DNA from: Halorubrum sp. F4
Lineage (GTDB): Archaea > Halobacteriota > Halobacteria > Halobacteriales > Haloferacaceae
DNA length: 64,000 nucleotides
Reading direction: 5' to 3'
NCBI RefSeq assembly: GCF_027257195.1
Contig: NZ_JAPDFS010000001.1
Location: forward strand, 793,876 to 857,875
A model generated the notes under the pieces. That model was not told where the DNA came from. It searched no databases and saw nothing but the letters and a program-made list of their open reading frames with translations. Below are positions 27,444 to 36,233 of the stretch, piece after piece (position 1 is the stretch's first letter; each line of letters begins with the position of its first letter). The translations under genes were made by a program, and so were the position numbers.

Positions 27444-28352
27444 ATGTATAATGATGTTACTGCTTCGGTTATAATCCCAGTCTACAACGATCCAGAAGGG
27501 ATTCGAACAACTCTGCATTCACTCACAACTCAATCATCCCCTTATTATGATCTATTCCCAGTAGATAACAACTCGAGAGATTCTACAAACAGCGTTATTA
27601 CTGGGATTGCCGATGAATACCCTAATCTCGTTCAGCCGTGTGAAGAGACGGACGTTCAATCTTCCTATGCAGCCCGTAACACAGGTGTCGAAGACTCTTC
27701 AGGTAATGTCCTACTCTTTCTTGACGCCGATATGTGGGTTTCCGAAACGTGGGTTGCAGACATGATCACTGCTCTCGTGTCTAACGACTACGATTATCTG
27801 GGCTGTAACGTCGAAGTCGTTGCTGAAGACCAGCCCAATATCTGGGAGCGTTACGAGCAGTCATTTTCATTTCCCGTAGATACCTACATTAATAATAAAC
27901 ATTTCGCCCCCACCTGCGCCCTCGCGGTCAAACGTGACGTCTTCGAGGAAGTCGGATTATTTGACGAACGGTTAGAATCCGGCGGAGACAAGGAGTTCGG
28001 CCAGAGGGTCCATCGCGCAGGATTCGAACAGGGCTACGCTGGAGACGTGACTGCCTACCACCCGGCACGGAACTCTTGGGACGCCCTCCGCTCAAAGGCA
28101 CTCCGGATCGGACGCGGACGCACACAGAAACGTCGATACCACCCGGAACTCGACGAGCCCCATCCGCTACATCCGATCAACTACCTTCCACCGAGTCCGT
28201 TCCGCCTTCGACGACGGTTCTCGGGACAGGACCTTTCGTTGCCGTTACTCGTCGGGTTCTACCTACTCGAGTACGTCTTGAAGCTCACCCAGAGCTATGG
28301 GGCACTTCGCGAAATGCTTGCGCAACGGCGATCGAAGCGCGAGGAACCCTGA
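27444..28352 (+). CDS. GT2 family glycosyltransferase (composition mosaic)
   Basis: A 302-residue GT-A glycosyltransferase. 'ASVIIPVYNDPEGIRTTLHS' opens the nucleotide-binding fold, LFLDADMW (about 89-96) is the DxD metal site, and 'FAPTCALAVKRDVFEEVG' with SGGDKEFGQRVH (about 178-189) form the acceptor side. The next gene is a tandem paralog with the same motifs. The 5' half (to about 27890) is AT-rich with island-type codons; from the FAPTC region on, codons are GC-rich and close to the paralog, so the gene looks like a recombinant. The C terminus has a hydrophobic segment (about 265-280) that may bind the membrane. Sugar and acceptor are unknown. Confidence 0.85.
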   Translation: MYNDVTASVIIPVYNDPEGIRTTLHSLTTQSSPYYDLFPVDNNSRDSTNSVITGIADEYPNLVQPCEETDVQSSYAARNTGVEDSSGNVLLFLDADMWVSETWVADMITALVSNDYDYLGCNVEVVAEDQPNIWERYEQSFSFPVDTYINNKHFAPTCALAVKRDVFEEVGLFDERLESGGDKEFGQRVHRAGFEQGYAGDVTAYHPARNSWDALRSKALRIGRGRTQKRRYHPELDEPHPLHPINYLPPSPFRLRRRFSGQDLSLPLLVGFYLLEYVLKLTQSYGALREMLAQRRSKREEP

Positions 28353-28354
28353 CG

Positions 28355-29224
28355 ATGATTTCGATCGTTATCCCCGTCTACAACGATCCCGAAGGAATCT
28401 CTGAAACCCTCGATTCTCTTCGCTCCCAGTCCATCACCCACGACTACCGGATCCACGTCGTCGACAACGACTCCACCGATCGAACTCCCGAAGTCGTCCG
28501 CTCGTACGACGACGACCGGATCACGCTCCATCACGAACGCGACATCCAGTCCTCCTACGCCGCCCGCAACACCGGTATCCGTCGTACCAACGCCGACGTG
28601 CTCGCGTTCGTCGACGCCGACATGACCGTTCCAGAGAACTGGCTCGACGACGCACTCACCGCGTTCCGCGACACGGATGCCGACTACATGGGATGTAACG
28701 TCGAACTCGCCCTCCCGGACGAGCCGACCCTCGCCGCGCGTTACGACCGCCACACGGGTTTCCCCGTCGAGGGCTACCTCGAACACCAGCAGTTCGCTCC
28801 CACCTGCTGTTTGTTCGTCCACCGAGATGTCTTCGAAGACGTCGGTTTCTTCGACCACCGCCTCAAGTCCGGTGGCGACAAGGAGTTCGGCAACCGCGTC
28901 CATGACGCGGGATACGATCAGCACTTCGCGGACGACGTGAGGATGTTCCACCCGACTCGAAACTCTATCCCCGAACTCGTGTCGAAAGACCGCCGAGTCG
29001 GCCGTGGCCTCTGCCAGCTCCAGCGATACTATCCCGACCGCTACGGCACGCCCGGCATCCCGCCTCGACCGACCGGGATCAAGCGTCCCGATCGTGATCT
29101 CTCGATACGTGATCGTCTCGCGTTCGGCGCACTGTCGACGTTCCTTACCGGGGCTCGCGGCCTCGGCTACTACTACGAGTACCTCCTCGGCGAGGAACGC
29201 GATCTCGAGGCACCTACGCGTTAG
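28355..29224 (+). CDS. GT2 family glycosyltransferase
   Basis: A 289-residue GT2 enzyme beginning two bases after the stop of its paralog, so the two are one transcript. Motifs: MISIVIPVYNDPEGISETLD, FVDADMT (DxD), 'QQFAPTCCLFVHRDVFEDVG' and SGGDKEFGNRVHDAGYDQ. GC-rich throughout, matching the genome background. It probably adds one sugar to the dolichol-linked N-glycan. A longer frame starting at 28076 overlaps the paralog in another frame and is rejected. It converges with the following gene, overlapping by 11 bases at the 3' ends. Confidence 0.88.
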   Translation: MISIVIPVYNDPEGISETLDSLRSQSITHDYRIHVVDNDSTDRTPEVVRSYDDDRITLHHERDIQSSYAARNTGIRRTNADVLAFVDADMTVPENWLDDALTAFRDTDADYMGCNVELALPDEPTLAARYDRHTGFPVEGYLEHQQFAPTCCLFVHRDVFEDVGFFDHRLKSGGDKEFGNRVHDAGYDQHFADDVRMFHPTRNSIPELVSKDRRVGRGLCQLQRYYPDRYGTPGIPPRPTGIKRPDRDLSIRDRLAFGALSTFLTGARGLGYYYEYLLGEERDLEAPTR

Positions 29225-30152
29225 CCTTCTCCACGACGTTCGGCGTCACGATCGCGTACAGATACCCCAGACCTACGGCCCCAGTGAACGCGAAGATCGC
29301 GATCAGCTGTTTCACCTCCGGTACCGACGGAGACCGAACCAACCCCTTCACACGCCCGGGAACGAAGTGCGTCAACAGCTGGTTCAGGTACTCGCCCTTG
29401 GCGTCGGGGGCGTCGGGATAGAGGAGATCCATCACTCGCTTGGAGTACCCCTGCCAGAACGACCGGAAGAGTAACCACCGGAACTCGCCGCGATAGTCGA
29501 ACAGCGTGTGGTGGACCACCGCGTCCTCGGTGTATACCATCCCTTTCCCGTACTCGTCCAACAATCGGATCCCCACTGGAGCCTCGTGCGCCTGAAGGTG
29601 TTTGTCTCCCTTCCGACCGGTATTCGGGTCGTATCCGCCGACATCGAGGAACTCCTCGCGCCGGTAGGAGATGTTCGATCCGTACGTGTTTCTGACTTCC
29701 TCACCGTCCTCGGCGAAACCCGGTTCCACACAGCCGACGAGCCAGTAGAACTCCTCGGGGAAGAAGTCCGGCTTCTCCGTCCGCCAGTTCGATCTCACGT
29801 CACCGCCGACCGCGATGGCGTCGGTTTCCTCGTAGACGTCCACCAGCCGTCGGACCCAAGCGGATTCCGCGACTGCATCGTCGTCGATGAACGCCACGAC
29901 TTCGCCCGATGCCAGTTCCGCGCCCTTCGTCCGACTGTAGGAGATCCCGCGGTTCTCCGCGTTGTTGTGAACGACGAGGTCCTCCTCGCGTCCGAAGTCG
30001 TCTTGAACGCGCTCGTAGACCTCCTCGTTCCCGTCGACGACGAGAACGACCTCCAGCGGTTCGTACGTCTGTGCGAGCACGCTCTCGACGCACTCGGAGA
30101 ACGGGCCGTATCGATCCATCGAGTACGTACAGACGACGACGGAGACCTTCAT
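29214..30152 (-). CDS. GT2 glycosyltransferase, AglG-like (glucuronosyltransferase candidate)
   Basis: A 312-residue GT2 enzyme: 'KVSVVVCTYSMDRYGPFSEC' at the N terminus, VVDGNEEVYE, 'NRGISYSRTKGAELASGEVV', and the DxD site AFIDDDAVAE (about 88-97). 'GDKHLQAHEAPVGIRLLDEY' is an acceptor-side motif. A C-terminal amphipathic/hydrophobic stretch (KQLIAIFAFTGAVGLGYLYA) suggests membrane attachment. The pattern is that of AglG, the glucosyl-dolichyl-phosphate glucuronosyltransferase of Haloferax. The UDP-glucose dehydrogenase AglM next door makes its UDP-glucuronate donor, which supports the role. Donor specificity remains inferred. Confidence 0.8.
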   Translation of the reverse strand: MKVSVVVCTYSMDRYGPFSECVESVLAQTYEPLEVVLVVDGNEEVYERVQDDFGREEDLVVHNNAENRGISYSRTKGAELASGEVVAFIDDDAVAESAWVRRLVDVYEETDAIAVGGDVRSNWRTEKPDFFPEEFYWLVGCVEPGFAEDGEEVRNTYGSNISYRREEFLDVGGYDPNTGRKGDKHLQAHEAPVGIRLLDEYGKGMVYTEDAVVHHTLFDYRGEFRWLLFRSFWQGYSKRVMDLLYPDAPDAKGEYLNQLLTHFVPGRVKGLVRSPSVPEVKQLIAIFAFTGAVGLGYLYAIVTPNVVEKANA

Positions 30153-30343
30153 TCACCGGAGATTCGACGAATCCTCGAATAAGGATTGTGCTTCCGAAAC
30201 GGAGGTCCACGTACGATCCTCCGTCGTCGGACATTCATCGTTCGGTGGATCGGACCACCTTGAACTCGCGAACTGCCCCGCCACGGACGACGACGCCATC
30301 GCGGTCGACGTCCCACTCCATGCCGACGGTCCAACTCCTCTCC

Positions 30344-31675
30344 TCACCACGTCAACCCTTCGTACGTGATCCCCTCGCGCCGTTCGATTATCCGTCGGCC
30401 GTCGATCACGACCCGCTCGGCCATCGCGTCGAACTCCTCATCTAACGCCGCGAACTCGTCCCAGTCGGTGGCCACGAGCGCGCCGCTTGCCCCCTCGAGC
30501 GCGGCCGCCGCCGACTCCGCGTACTCGACGTCGGGGAACCGCTCGCGCATCGTCTCGGTCGCGACGGGGTCGTAGCCGACGACCTCGGCCCCACGCTCCT
30601 CGAGTCCCTCGATGACGGGGATCGCCCGGGAGTTGCGCGTGTCGTCGGTGCCCGGTTTGAACGCTAATCCCAGAACCGCAACCCGCTCGCCCGCGACGTC
30701 GACGTGGCCGTCCAGCAACTCGAGCATGCGCTCGGGCTGGCCGTCGTTCACCGCGACCGCGGCGTCGAGCATCGCGGGCTCGTACCCCCGCTCGCGGGCG
30801 ACCGCGCGGAGCGCGTCGACGTCCTTGGGGAAACATGACCCACCCCAGCCGACCCCCGATCGCAGGAACTGCGCGCCGATCCGGTCGTCGAGGCCGACCG
30901 CGTCCATCACCTCGTAGGCGTCGATCCCGAACCTCTTACAGACGTTTCCGAGGTCGTTCGCGAGCGAGACCTTCGACGCGAGGAAGGCGTTGTTGGCGTA
31001 CTTGATCGTCACGGCCGTCTCGGGGTCGGTCCGGACGACGGGGGCGTCGGCGGCGGTGCTCTCCAACAGCGGCTCGTAGAGGGATTCAAGCCGGTCCGCG
31101 GCCCACGTCGACTCCGTGCCGAAGACGACCTTGTCCGGATCCCGGAAGTCCGCGACTGCGGTCCCCTCCCGGAGGAATTCCGGGTTCGTCGCGACCTCGA
31201 CGCGGTCGGCGGCGGTTCCCGCACCGCGACGGACCGCGTCGCGGATCGTCGCCACCCCGTCCGGCGTGACCGTGCTCTTGACCACGACGAGGTGCCGGTC
31301 GTCCCCGGTCCCCGCGGGCGTCTCGCCGATCGTCCTCGCCAGCGCCTCGCCGGTCGTCTCCGCGGCCGCGGAGATCCCGGCGAGGTCGATGCTTCCGTCG
31401 GGGTTCGACGGGGTGCCGACCGCGAGGAACGTCACGTCCGAGTCGGGGACGGCGTCGTAGGAGGTCGTCGCCCGCAGTCGACCGGATCCTCCGTTGCCGG
31501 CGTGTTCGGCCAGCAGGTCGTCGAGCCCCGGCTCGTGGATCGCCGCGTGCCCGTCGTTTATCGCCGCCACCACGTCGGGGTCGATGTCGATGGCAGTCAC
31601 GTCGTGGCCCGCGTCCGCGAGGCAGGCCGCGAGGGTCGTTCCGACGTAGCCGCTGCCGACGACGCTCACGTTCAT
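30344..31675 (-). CDS. aglM: UDP-glucose 6-dehydrogenase AglM
   Basis: A 443-residue UDP-glucose/GDP-mannose dehydrogenase family member, oxidising UDP-glucose to UDP-glucuronate with two NAD. The N-terminal Rossmann motif is [33 protein letters not shown] is the central signature. '[16 protein letters not shown]' (about 255-270) contains the catalytic cysteine and lysine. The C-terminal domain has [16 protein letters not shown]. Supplies donor for glucuronosyl transfer in the N-glycan. The start at 31675 puts the Rossmann motif at the N terminus as in homologs; the longer frame to 31933 lies over the divergent membrane gene. Confidence 0.94.
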   Translation of the reverse strand: MNVSVVGSGYVGTTLAACLADAGHDVTAIDIDPDVVAAINDGHAAIHEPGLDDLLAEHAGNGGSGRLRATTSYDAVPDSDVTFLAVGTPSNPDGSIDLAGISAAAETTGEALARTIGETPAGTGDDRHLVVVKSTVTPDGVATIRDAVRRGAGTAADRVEVATNPEFLREGTAVADFRDPDKVVFGTESTWAADRLESLYEPLLESTAADAPVVRTDPETAVTIKYANNAFLASKVSLANDLGNVCKRFGIDAYEVMDAVGLDDRIGAQFLRSGVGWGGSCFPKDVDALRAVARERGYEPAMLDAAVAVNDGQPERMLELLDGHVDVAGERVAVLGLAFKPGTDDTRNSRAIPVIEGLEERGAEVVGYDPVATETMRERFPDVEYAESAAAALEGASGALVATDWDEFAALDEEFDAMAERVVIDGRRIIERREGITYEGLTW

Positions 31676-31793
31676 GGCTGTGAGACCGCGTCCCGGACGC
31701 AAGAACGTTCCGCGTCTCGATCGGGCGGGCACCGGGTCGGCGTCTTCCGCCGCCGTCGATCGGCTTATCCCGCCCGCCGCCGAAGCCGCTCGT

Positions 31794-32309
31794 ATGTCGA
31801 CCGACGGGACGGGCTCCGCCGTCAGCACGCGGTGGGAGCTGTTCGCCGTCGCCGCGTTGCTGGCGATCCCCGTCGCGATCGCTCCGGGGTCGGGCGGGGA
31901 TCCGACACTCGTGAGCCTCTGGGGGCTCGTCAACGTGGGCCCGCCCGGCTCGTCGCTCGGGATCGATATCTATCCGGTCTGGACCTACTTCGCGGCCCAA
32001 CCGAGGTCGTTCGGATCGCTCCCGGCGTCGATCCGCGTCTGGCCGCTCGCGACCGCCTTCCACCTCCTCGCGACGATCAGCGCGGGGAGCGGCGTCGCGG
32101 TCGGCCGCGAGGACCGACGCGTGACTGGCGGACTCCTGGTGCTCGCCGCGGTCGCAAGCCTGTGGGTGGCGGTCGGCGTGGCGGGACGGTTCGGCGCCGG
32201 GACCGCTTCGAGGTGGCCCACCGTCCTCCCGGTCGGTGCGGTGGCGACCCTCACGGTCGTGGTCATCGCGTACCGATACGACCTCCGTGCCGTCGTGATT
32301 CGCGGCTGA
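31794..32309 (+). CDS. TIGR04206-like haloarchaeal membrane protein
   Basis: A 171-residue protein with about four hydrophobic helices. A short acidic/serine N terminus is followed by '[18 protein letters not shown]', '[18 protein letters not shown]', '[17 protein letters not shown]' and two more. The region '[20 protein letters not shown]' is distinctive and reminds me of the TIGR04206 family, which is restricted to haloarchaea and of unknown function. CTTATCC at about 31764-31770, 24-30 bases before the ATG at 31794, is a good TATA candidate and supports this start over the frame opening at 31674. Divergent from aglM. Confidence 0.6.
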   Translation: MSTDGTGSAVSTRWELFAVAALLAIPVAIAPGSGGDPTLVSLWGLVNVGPPGSSLGIDIYPVWTYFAAQPRSFGSLPASIRVWPLATAFHLLATISAGSGVAVGREDRRVTGGLLVLAAVASLWVAVGVAGRFGAGTASRWPTVLPVGAVATLTVVVIAYRYDLRAVVIRG

Positions 32310-32381
32310 CCACGAGATCCGCGCGACTGCGGAGCGTCGCACTCGACCACGACGGGGAGAGCGCCTTTCGGGACGGCCGGC

Positions 32382-33263
32382 TCACCGGCCGTCGTCGTCG
32401 AGAAACCGCCGGGCTCGGGAAACGAGTTCCGAGCGGACCGCTTCCCCGGGCGACCCCTCCCCGTCTCGGGAGACGGCCCGGTGTCGCTCCCGGAGGAACG
32501 CCTCGAACGCTCGATCCGCGAGCGCGTCGACCGTGACCGGCTGGTCGTGGTCTTCGATCCGGATCGCTATCCGGTGGAGGCGCTCGTGACTCCCGTACGT
32601 CGTGGCCGCGTCCGCGGACGAAACGTCGTCCGTGACGCTGTCACTGTGAACGTCGGTGTCGCTGTGAACATTGGTGTCGCTACCGCCTCGCACGTCGGAC
32701 TCGGTTCGGATCACCCCCCGGCCGTCAGTCTTGTTCCGGACGACGACGCCCGCGGCGGGCCCGTCGTACCACGCCGACGACGGGACCGTGTACGCCTCGG
32801 GATCGAAGTCCCGGGCGCGGCGCTCGCGCTCGATCGCGTTCACCGCGTCGAGCCCGAGCCGATCGAAGATCGCCTCGGCGGCGTCCGGCGGACGAAACGC
32901 GCCCGCGTCCGCCGACCACACGTCGTGTCCGAGAAACGACGGAGTCCGGTCCCAGTCGTATTCGGTTCCACGCCGACTGGTGGCCACGCCGAAGAAGACG
33001 ACGTCCGCCACGTCCTCGACCGCGTCGCGGAGCGCCTCCCGATCGAACCGCTCCTGGACGTGCCGGACCGCGTGGCCGTACGCGGCCGGCAACTCGTCGG
33101 GGTCGTCGTAGACTGCATCGCGGTCGCCGAACCGGATGAGTCCGGACTCGTCCATCCGGAACCGGAGGTGCGGGCCGTCGATCAGTTCGAGGAGCCAGAG
33201 GTGGCCGGCGAGGAGGTCGTCCGGTGCGTCGGCCACGGTCGGGATCGGTGGATAGCGTTTCAT
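32382..33263 (-). CDS. RNA-ligase-like protein with altered nucleophile site
   Basis: A 293-residue protein whose motif order resembles nucleotidyltransferase-fold RNA ligases. A motif-I-like ELIDGPHLRFRM (about 26-37) sits where ligases have K-x-D-G, a motif-III-like VVFFGVATSRRGTEYDWDRT (about 88-107) follows, and a motif-IV/V-like AAGVVVRNKTDGRGVIR is near 169-185. The lysine that would carry AMP is a leucine here (codon CTG), and the motif IV glutamate is alanine. It may therefore be an inactive or repurposed ligase fold, or only a look-alike. A tandem coding repeat near 32620-32690 gives a polar DTNVHSDTDVHSD linker. Start at 33263 (MKRYPPIPT) fits the fold. Confidence 0.5.
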   Translation of the reverse strand: MKRYPPIPTVADAPDDLLAGHLWLLELIDGPHLRFRMDESGLIRFGDRDAVYDDPDELPAAYGHAVRHVQERFDREALRDAVEDVADVVFFGVATSRRGTEYDWDRTPSFLGHDVWSADAGAFRPPDAAEAIFDRLGLDAVNAIERERRARDFDPEAYTVPSSAWYDGPAAGVVVRNKTDGRGVIRTESDVRGGSDTNVHSDTDVHSDSVTDDVSSADAATTYGSHERLHRIAIRIEDHDQPVTVDALADRAFEAFLRERHRAVSRDGEGSPGEAVRSELVSRARRFLDDDGR

Positions 33264-33405
33264 GTCGGGTGGGCGTGAGCGACGTCGACCGGAGGCGGTC
33301 GATCTCGGTATCGTCTCCGCGGCCGACCCGGATGGTTCTTGTGGCATCACGGCGACCCCGGCCGATGAGGAAACACTCATGGCATCGGTCTGACTAGTGT
33401 TCGAC

Positions 33406-36078
33406 ATGACGGGAGCCGGCGGATCGGGGGCGAGTCGCGATCGGAACGGTGCCGGGACGGCGACGAACCGGTATCGGCCCGCCAGGCGGTCCGTGCTCCG
33501 CGGGACGGCCGGCGTGTTGTCGGCGGCCGGCGTCTCGACGTGGGGGCTCACCGAGGGGCCGACGACCGCGGCGGCGACGAACCACGTCCCGGACCGGGCG
33601 GTCTACGTCGGCTCCGACGACGGCTCGCTGTACGCGGTCGACGCCGAGACCGGCGAGGCGGTCTGGCGCTTCGACGATCCGAGCGACGCGGTCTCCTCCT
33701 CGCCGACGGTCGTCGACGGAACCGTCTACGTCGGGTCGATCGACGGGACGCTGTACGCGGTGGACGCGACCGACGGGTCGTCCGTGTGGTCGTTCGAGAT
33801 CGGTGACGGCGAGGACGGGGGGATCGTCTCCTCGCCGACCGTGGTCAACGACAGGGCGTTCGTCGGAGCCAGCTCCGGTTCGATCGTCGCGCTCGATCGC
33901 ACGGGGGGAACCGAGGCGTGGCGCGTCGAGGAGTCCGTGAGCGCAGTCGTCTCCTCGCCCGCCGTGGACGGCGAGACGCTCTACGCCGGGACCGAGGGCG
34001 GCGACGTCCTCGCGCTCTCGACGGATGACGGGACCGAGCGGTGGCGCGCGTCGGCCCCCGAGGACGGGATCTCCTCGTCGCCAACGGTCGTCGACGGCGC
34101 CGTCTACGTCGGCTCGTTCGACAACCGGGTGTACGCGTTCGACGCCGTGGACGGGGAGCCGGCGTGGAACGCGGACCTCGAGGACATCGTCTTCTCCTCG
34201 CCGACGGTCGTCGACGGAACCGTCTACGTCGGCAGCGTCGGGGCCACCGTCGGGCTCCACGCCCTCGACGCGGGGACGGGCGACCGGCAGTGGGCCACCG
34301 ACGGGATCCCCGGCGTGGTCTCCTCGCCGACGGTCGTCGACGGAACCGTCTACGTCGGCAGCGTCGACGGGTCGCTGTACGCGGTCGACGCCGAGACCGG
34401 CGACGTGGAGTGGGCTGCGGGGGCGAGCGACCAGGTGAACTCCTCGCCGACCGTCTCCGACGGGACGGCCTTCGTGGGGGACGCCGCCGGCACGCTGTAC
34501 GGGTTCGACGTCGAGACCGCCGAGGAGCGGTGGCGATTCGACGATCCCGGGGACGCGATATTCTCCTCGCCCACCGTCGTCGACCTCGTGGGAGAGGGAC
34601 ACGGCGTCGGCTCGCGGACGACGCTCGGGACGCTCGGGCACCATCACTCGGCTGCGGGCGTCGAGTTCGAGGGTGGAAGCGGCTCGACCGGTTCGGACGA
34701 CTCGACCGATCCGACCGGCTCGGACGACTCATCCGTCGACGGGTCCGGGTCGTCGGACGGCGGTGCCGACGAGTCGGGAGCCGGCTCGATCGACGGCTCC
34801 ACGGCCGGTTCGGGCTCGTCGGGATGGGCGAGTCGAGTTCCGGCGGTCGGGCTTCTCGGCGCGGCGGGCGGACTCACGGTCGGCGCGCTCGCCGCGTATC
34901 GGTTCCTCGGCGGGGACTCGGACGAAACGTCCTCGGGAGCGGGATCGGAGGCCGGCTCCCCGGCGGGGCGGCCGTCGACGACGGATGCCGCGGGTTCGGC
35001 GACTGTGACGGAAGCCACCGGAACCGACGAGTCGGATACGGGCACCGCCGGGACTGAATCCGCGCAGGCCACCGTCGACGAGGGTACGGCGTCGTCGTCG
35101 GCATCGCCGGCGTCGACGAACGACACCTCGGGGGCATCGACGATCGACTCCTCGGGCGCGTCATCCGGGAGTTCTTCGGCCGAATCGGCCGACTCGACCG
35201 ACTCGATCGATTCGACGGCCGATCCGGAAACGGCTCAACTCGGCGAGGACGCGCCTCGATCCGACGTCGAAACTGCCGACTCGATCGGCGGCCCGGACGA
35301 GGACGCGTTGCTCGCGGCGGTGGACGAACTCACGTCGATCGAGACGGTCGGTTCCACCGGGGCGCTCGTCGCGTACGCCGTCACGGACGAGCGGATCGAC
35401 GGGGGTGACGGACGGGTTCTCGCGCTGCCGGACGCGGAGCCGGCGGTCGCCGACCGGTTCGAATCGGTCGCGACCGACTGGGGCAGCGTCAGCCACTACG
35501 ACGGGATCGCCACGGTATACGGGTCGGGTACCGAGCCGTACCCGTGGGTGCTCACCGACCCGCTCCAGGGAGTTCCGACGCTCGCGGCGCATCTCGACGA
35601 CCCGCCCGAGAACCCCGCAGACCGGCTCTCGCCCGTCGTCGACGCCGCCGAGGCGTTGTCACAGGCCAGCCGGTACACGGTCAGACATTACTACCTCTCG
35701 CCGGAGACGGTCCGGGTCGTCGGTTCGGGGACGGAGCCGACCGGGATCGTCGACGACTGGGGGATCGAGTCGGTGACCGAAACGGCCGAACACGGAACGC
35801 GCGCGTCCTCGCCGTACACCGCGCCGGAACAGCTCCCCGACTCCGACGAGCCCCTCTGGCGGGGAAAACCCGACACGTACGCGCTCGGGGCACTCGCGTA
35901 CCACGCCGCGACGGGGAGCCCGCCCGCGGACCACCGTCCCGCGAAGCCGAGCGAACACGCCGGCGTCCCCTCCGAACTCGACCGACCGATAACCCGCGCC
36001 ATCGACCCGGACCCGGACGAACGGTACGACTCGATCGGCGAGTTCGCGCGAGTGCTCAGGTTGGCCGTCTTCGATTGA
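33406..36078 (+). CDS. PQQ-like beta-propeller / TM / pseudokinase fusion protein
   Basis: An 890-residue protein. A twin-arginine-type signal (PARRSVLRGTAGVLSAAG) leads to about eight PQQ-like repeats (about 60-400), each with a V(Y/F)VGS-x-DG-x-LYAVDAETG-x-x-W pattern, forming a propeller. A Ser/Asp/Gly linker follows, then a membrane helix (about 480-502), a second low-complexity linker, and a C-terminal protein-kinase-like domain (about 632-890). The kinase region keeps a DWG (DFG-like) motif, TAPEQL (APE) and DTYALGALAYHAATG. It lacks the VAIK lysine and has HYYLSPETV in place of HRDLKPxN, so it should be a pseudokinase. The expected topology is propeller outside and kinase domain inside. 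ATG 33406 is chosen over GTG 33397. Three 38-base DNA copies (33697, 34195, 34321) mark recent repeat duplication. Confidence 0.8.
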   Translation: MTGAGGSGASRDRNGAGTATNRYRPARRSVLRGTAGVLSAAGVSTWGLTEGPTTAAATNHVPDRAVYVGSDDGSLYAVDAETGEAVWRFDDPSDAVSSSPTVVDGTVYVGSIDGTLYAVDATDGSSVWSFEIGDGEDGGIVSSPTVVNDRAFVGASSGSIVALDRTGGTEAWRVEESVSAVVSSPAVDGETLYAGTEGGDVLALSTDDGTERWRASAPEDGISSSPTVVDGAVYVGSFDNRVYAFDAVDGEPAWNADLEDIVFSSPTVVDGTVYVGSVGATVGLHALDAGTGDRQWATDGIPGVVSSPTVVDGTVYVGSVDGSLYAVDAETGDVEWAAGASDQVNSSPTVSDGTAFVGDAAGTLYGFDVETAEERWRFDDPGDAIFSSPTVVDLVGEGHGVGSRTTLGTLGHHHSAAGVEFEGGSGSTGSDDSTDPTGSDDSSVDGSGSSDGGADESGAGSIDGSTAGSGSSGWASRVPAVGLLGAAGGLTVGALAAYRFLGGDSDETSSGAGSEAGSPAGRPSTTDAAGSATVTEATGTDESDTGTAGTESAQATVDEGTASSSASPASTNDTSGASTIDSSGASSGSSSAESADSTDSIDSTADPETAQLGEDAPRSDVETADSIGGPDEDALLAAVDELTSIETVGSTGALVAYAVTDERIDGGDGRVLALPDAEPAVADRFESVATDWGSVSHYDGIATVYGSGTEPYPWVLTDPLQGVPTLAAHLDDPPENPADRLSPVVDAAEALSQASRYTVRHYYLSPETVRVVGSGTEPTGIVDDWGIESVTETAEHGTRASSPYTAPEQLPDSDEPLWRGKPDTYALGALAYHAATGSPPADHRPAKPSEHAGVPSELDRPITRAIDPDPDERYDSIGEFARVLRLAVFD
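33697..34358 (+). repeat. intragenic 38-base direct repeats in propeller gene
   Basis: The same 38-base string occurs at 33697-33734, 34195-34232 and 34321-34358, with a diverged copy near 34075. Each encodes the SSPTVVDGTVYVG core of a propeller blade. Identity at the DNA level points to recent duplication or conversion among blades. Confidence 0.8.
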
Positions 36079-36203
36079 ACCCGTCGACCGTGCGACCGGA
36101 CGTCGGCGGATCGGGACCCGTGTACCCCGATCGACGTCGGTACCGACCCGATCCAAACCCGACATTGGTTCGATATCGATCTCGAGAATAGATGGACAAG
36201 TGA

Positions 36204-36209
36204 TATATC
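36204..36209 (+). promoter_or_regulatory. TATA box for DUF6517-like lipoprotein
   Basis: TATATC within TGATATATCT, 25-30 bases before the ATG at 36234, matches leaderless haloarchaeal promoter spacing. Confidence 0.5.
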
Positions 36210-36233
36210 TGGCGACGAGGAACGTGTCAGCGT

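Larger units (their letters stand above)
21190..27890. other. AT-rich glycan-biosynthesis cassette (genomic island)
   Basis: Base composition falls sharply upstream of aglB and stays low until about 27890, within a GT2 gene. A hand count gives 21 G+C in 60 bases at 22441-22500, against 43 in 60 at 42001-42060. The island holds the flippase, sulfatase-fold enzyme, broken GT61, small winged-helix protein, AglQ-like protein and the 5' half of a GT2 gene. Flanking aglB and aglM/GT2 genes have normal composition. No integrase, att site or insertion sequence is seen at either edge, so exchange by homologous recombination between conserved flanks is the likelier route. Confidence 0.75.

Noticed and set aside
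21190..28352. insertion sequence or integrase at island borders
   Set aside because: No transposase, integrase, tRNA or terminal inverted repeat was found at either edge. Homologous exchange is favoured.
30237..30323. 28-codon - strand frame beginning MEWDVDRDGVVVRGG
   Set aside because: Codon character is plausible, but it is too short to support and no ribosome binding site or homology is recognisable. It could be a gene remnant between the AglG-like gene and aglM.
32620..32690. CRISPR-like short repeats
   Set aside because: The repeated GTGTCGCTGTGAAC words are in-frame coding repeats (DTNVHSDTDVHSD) with no spacers.
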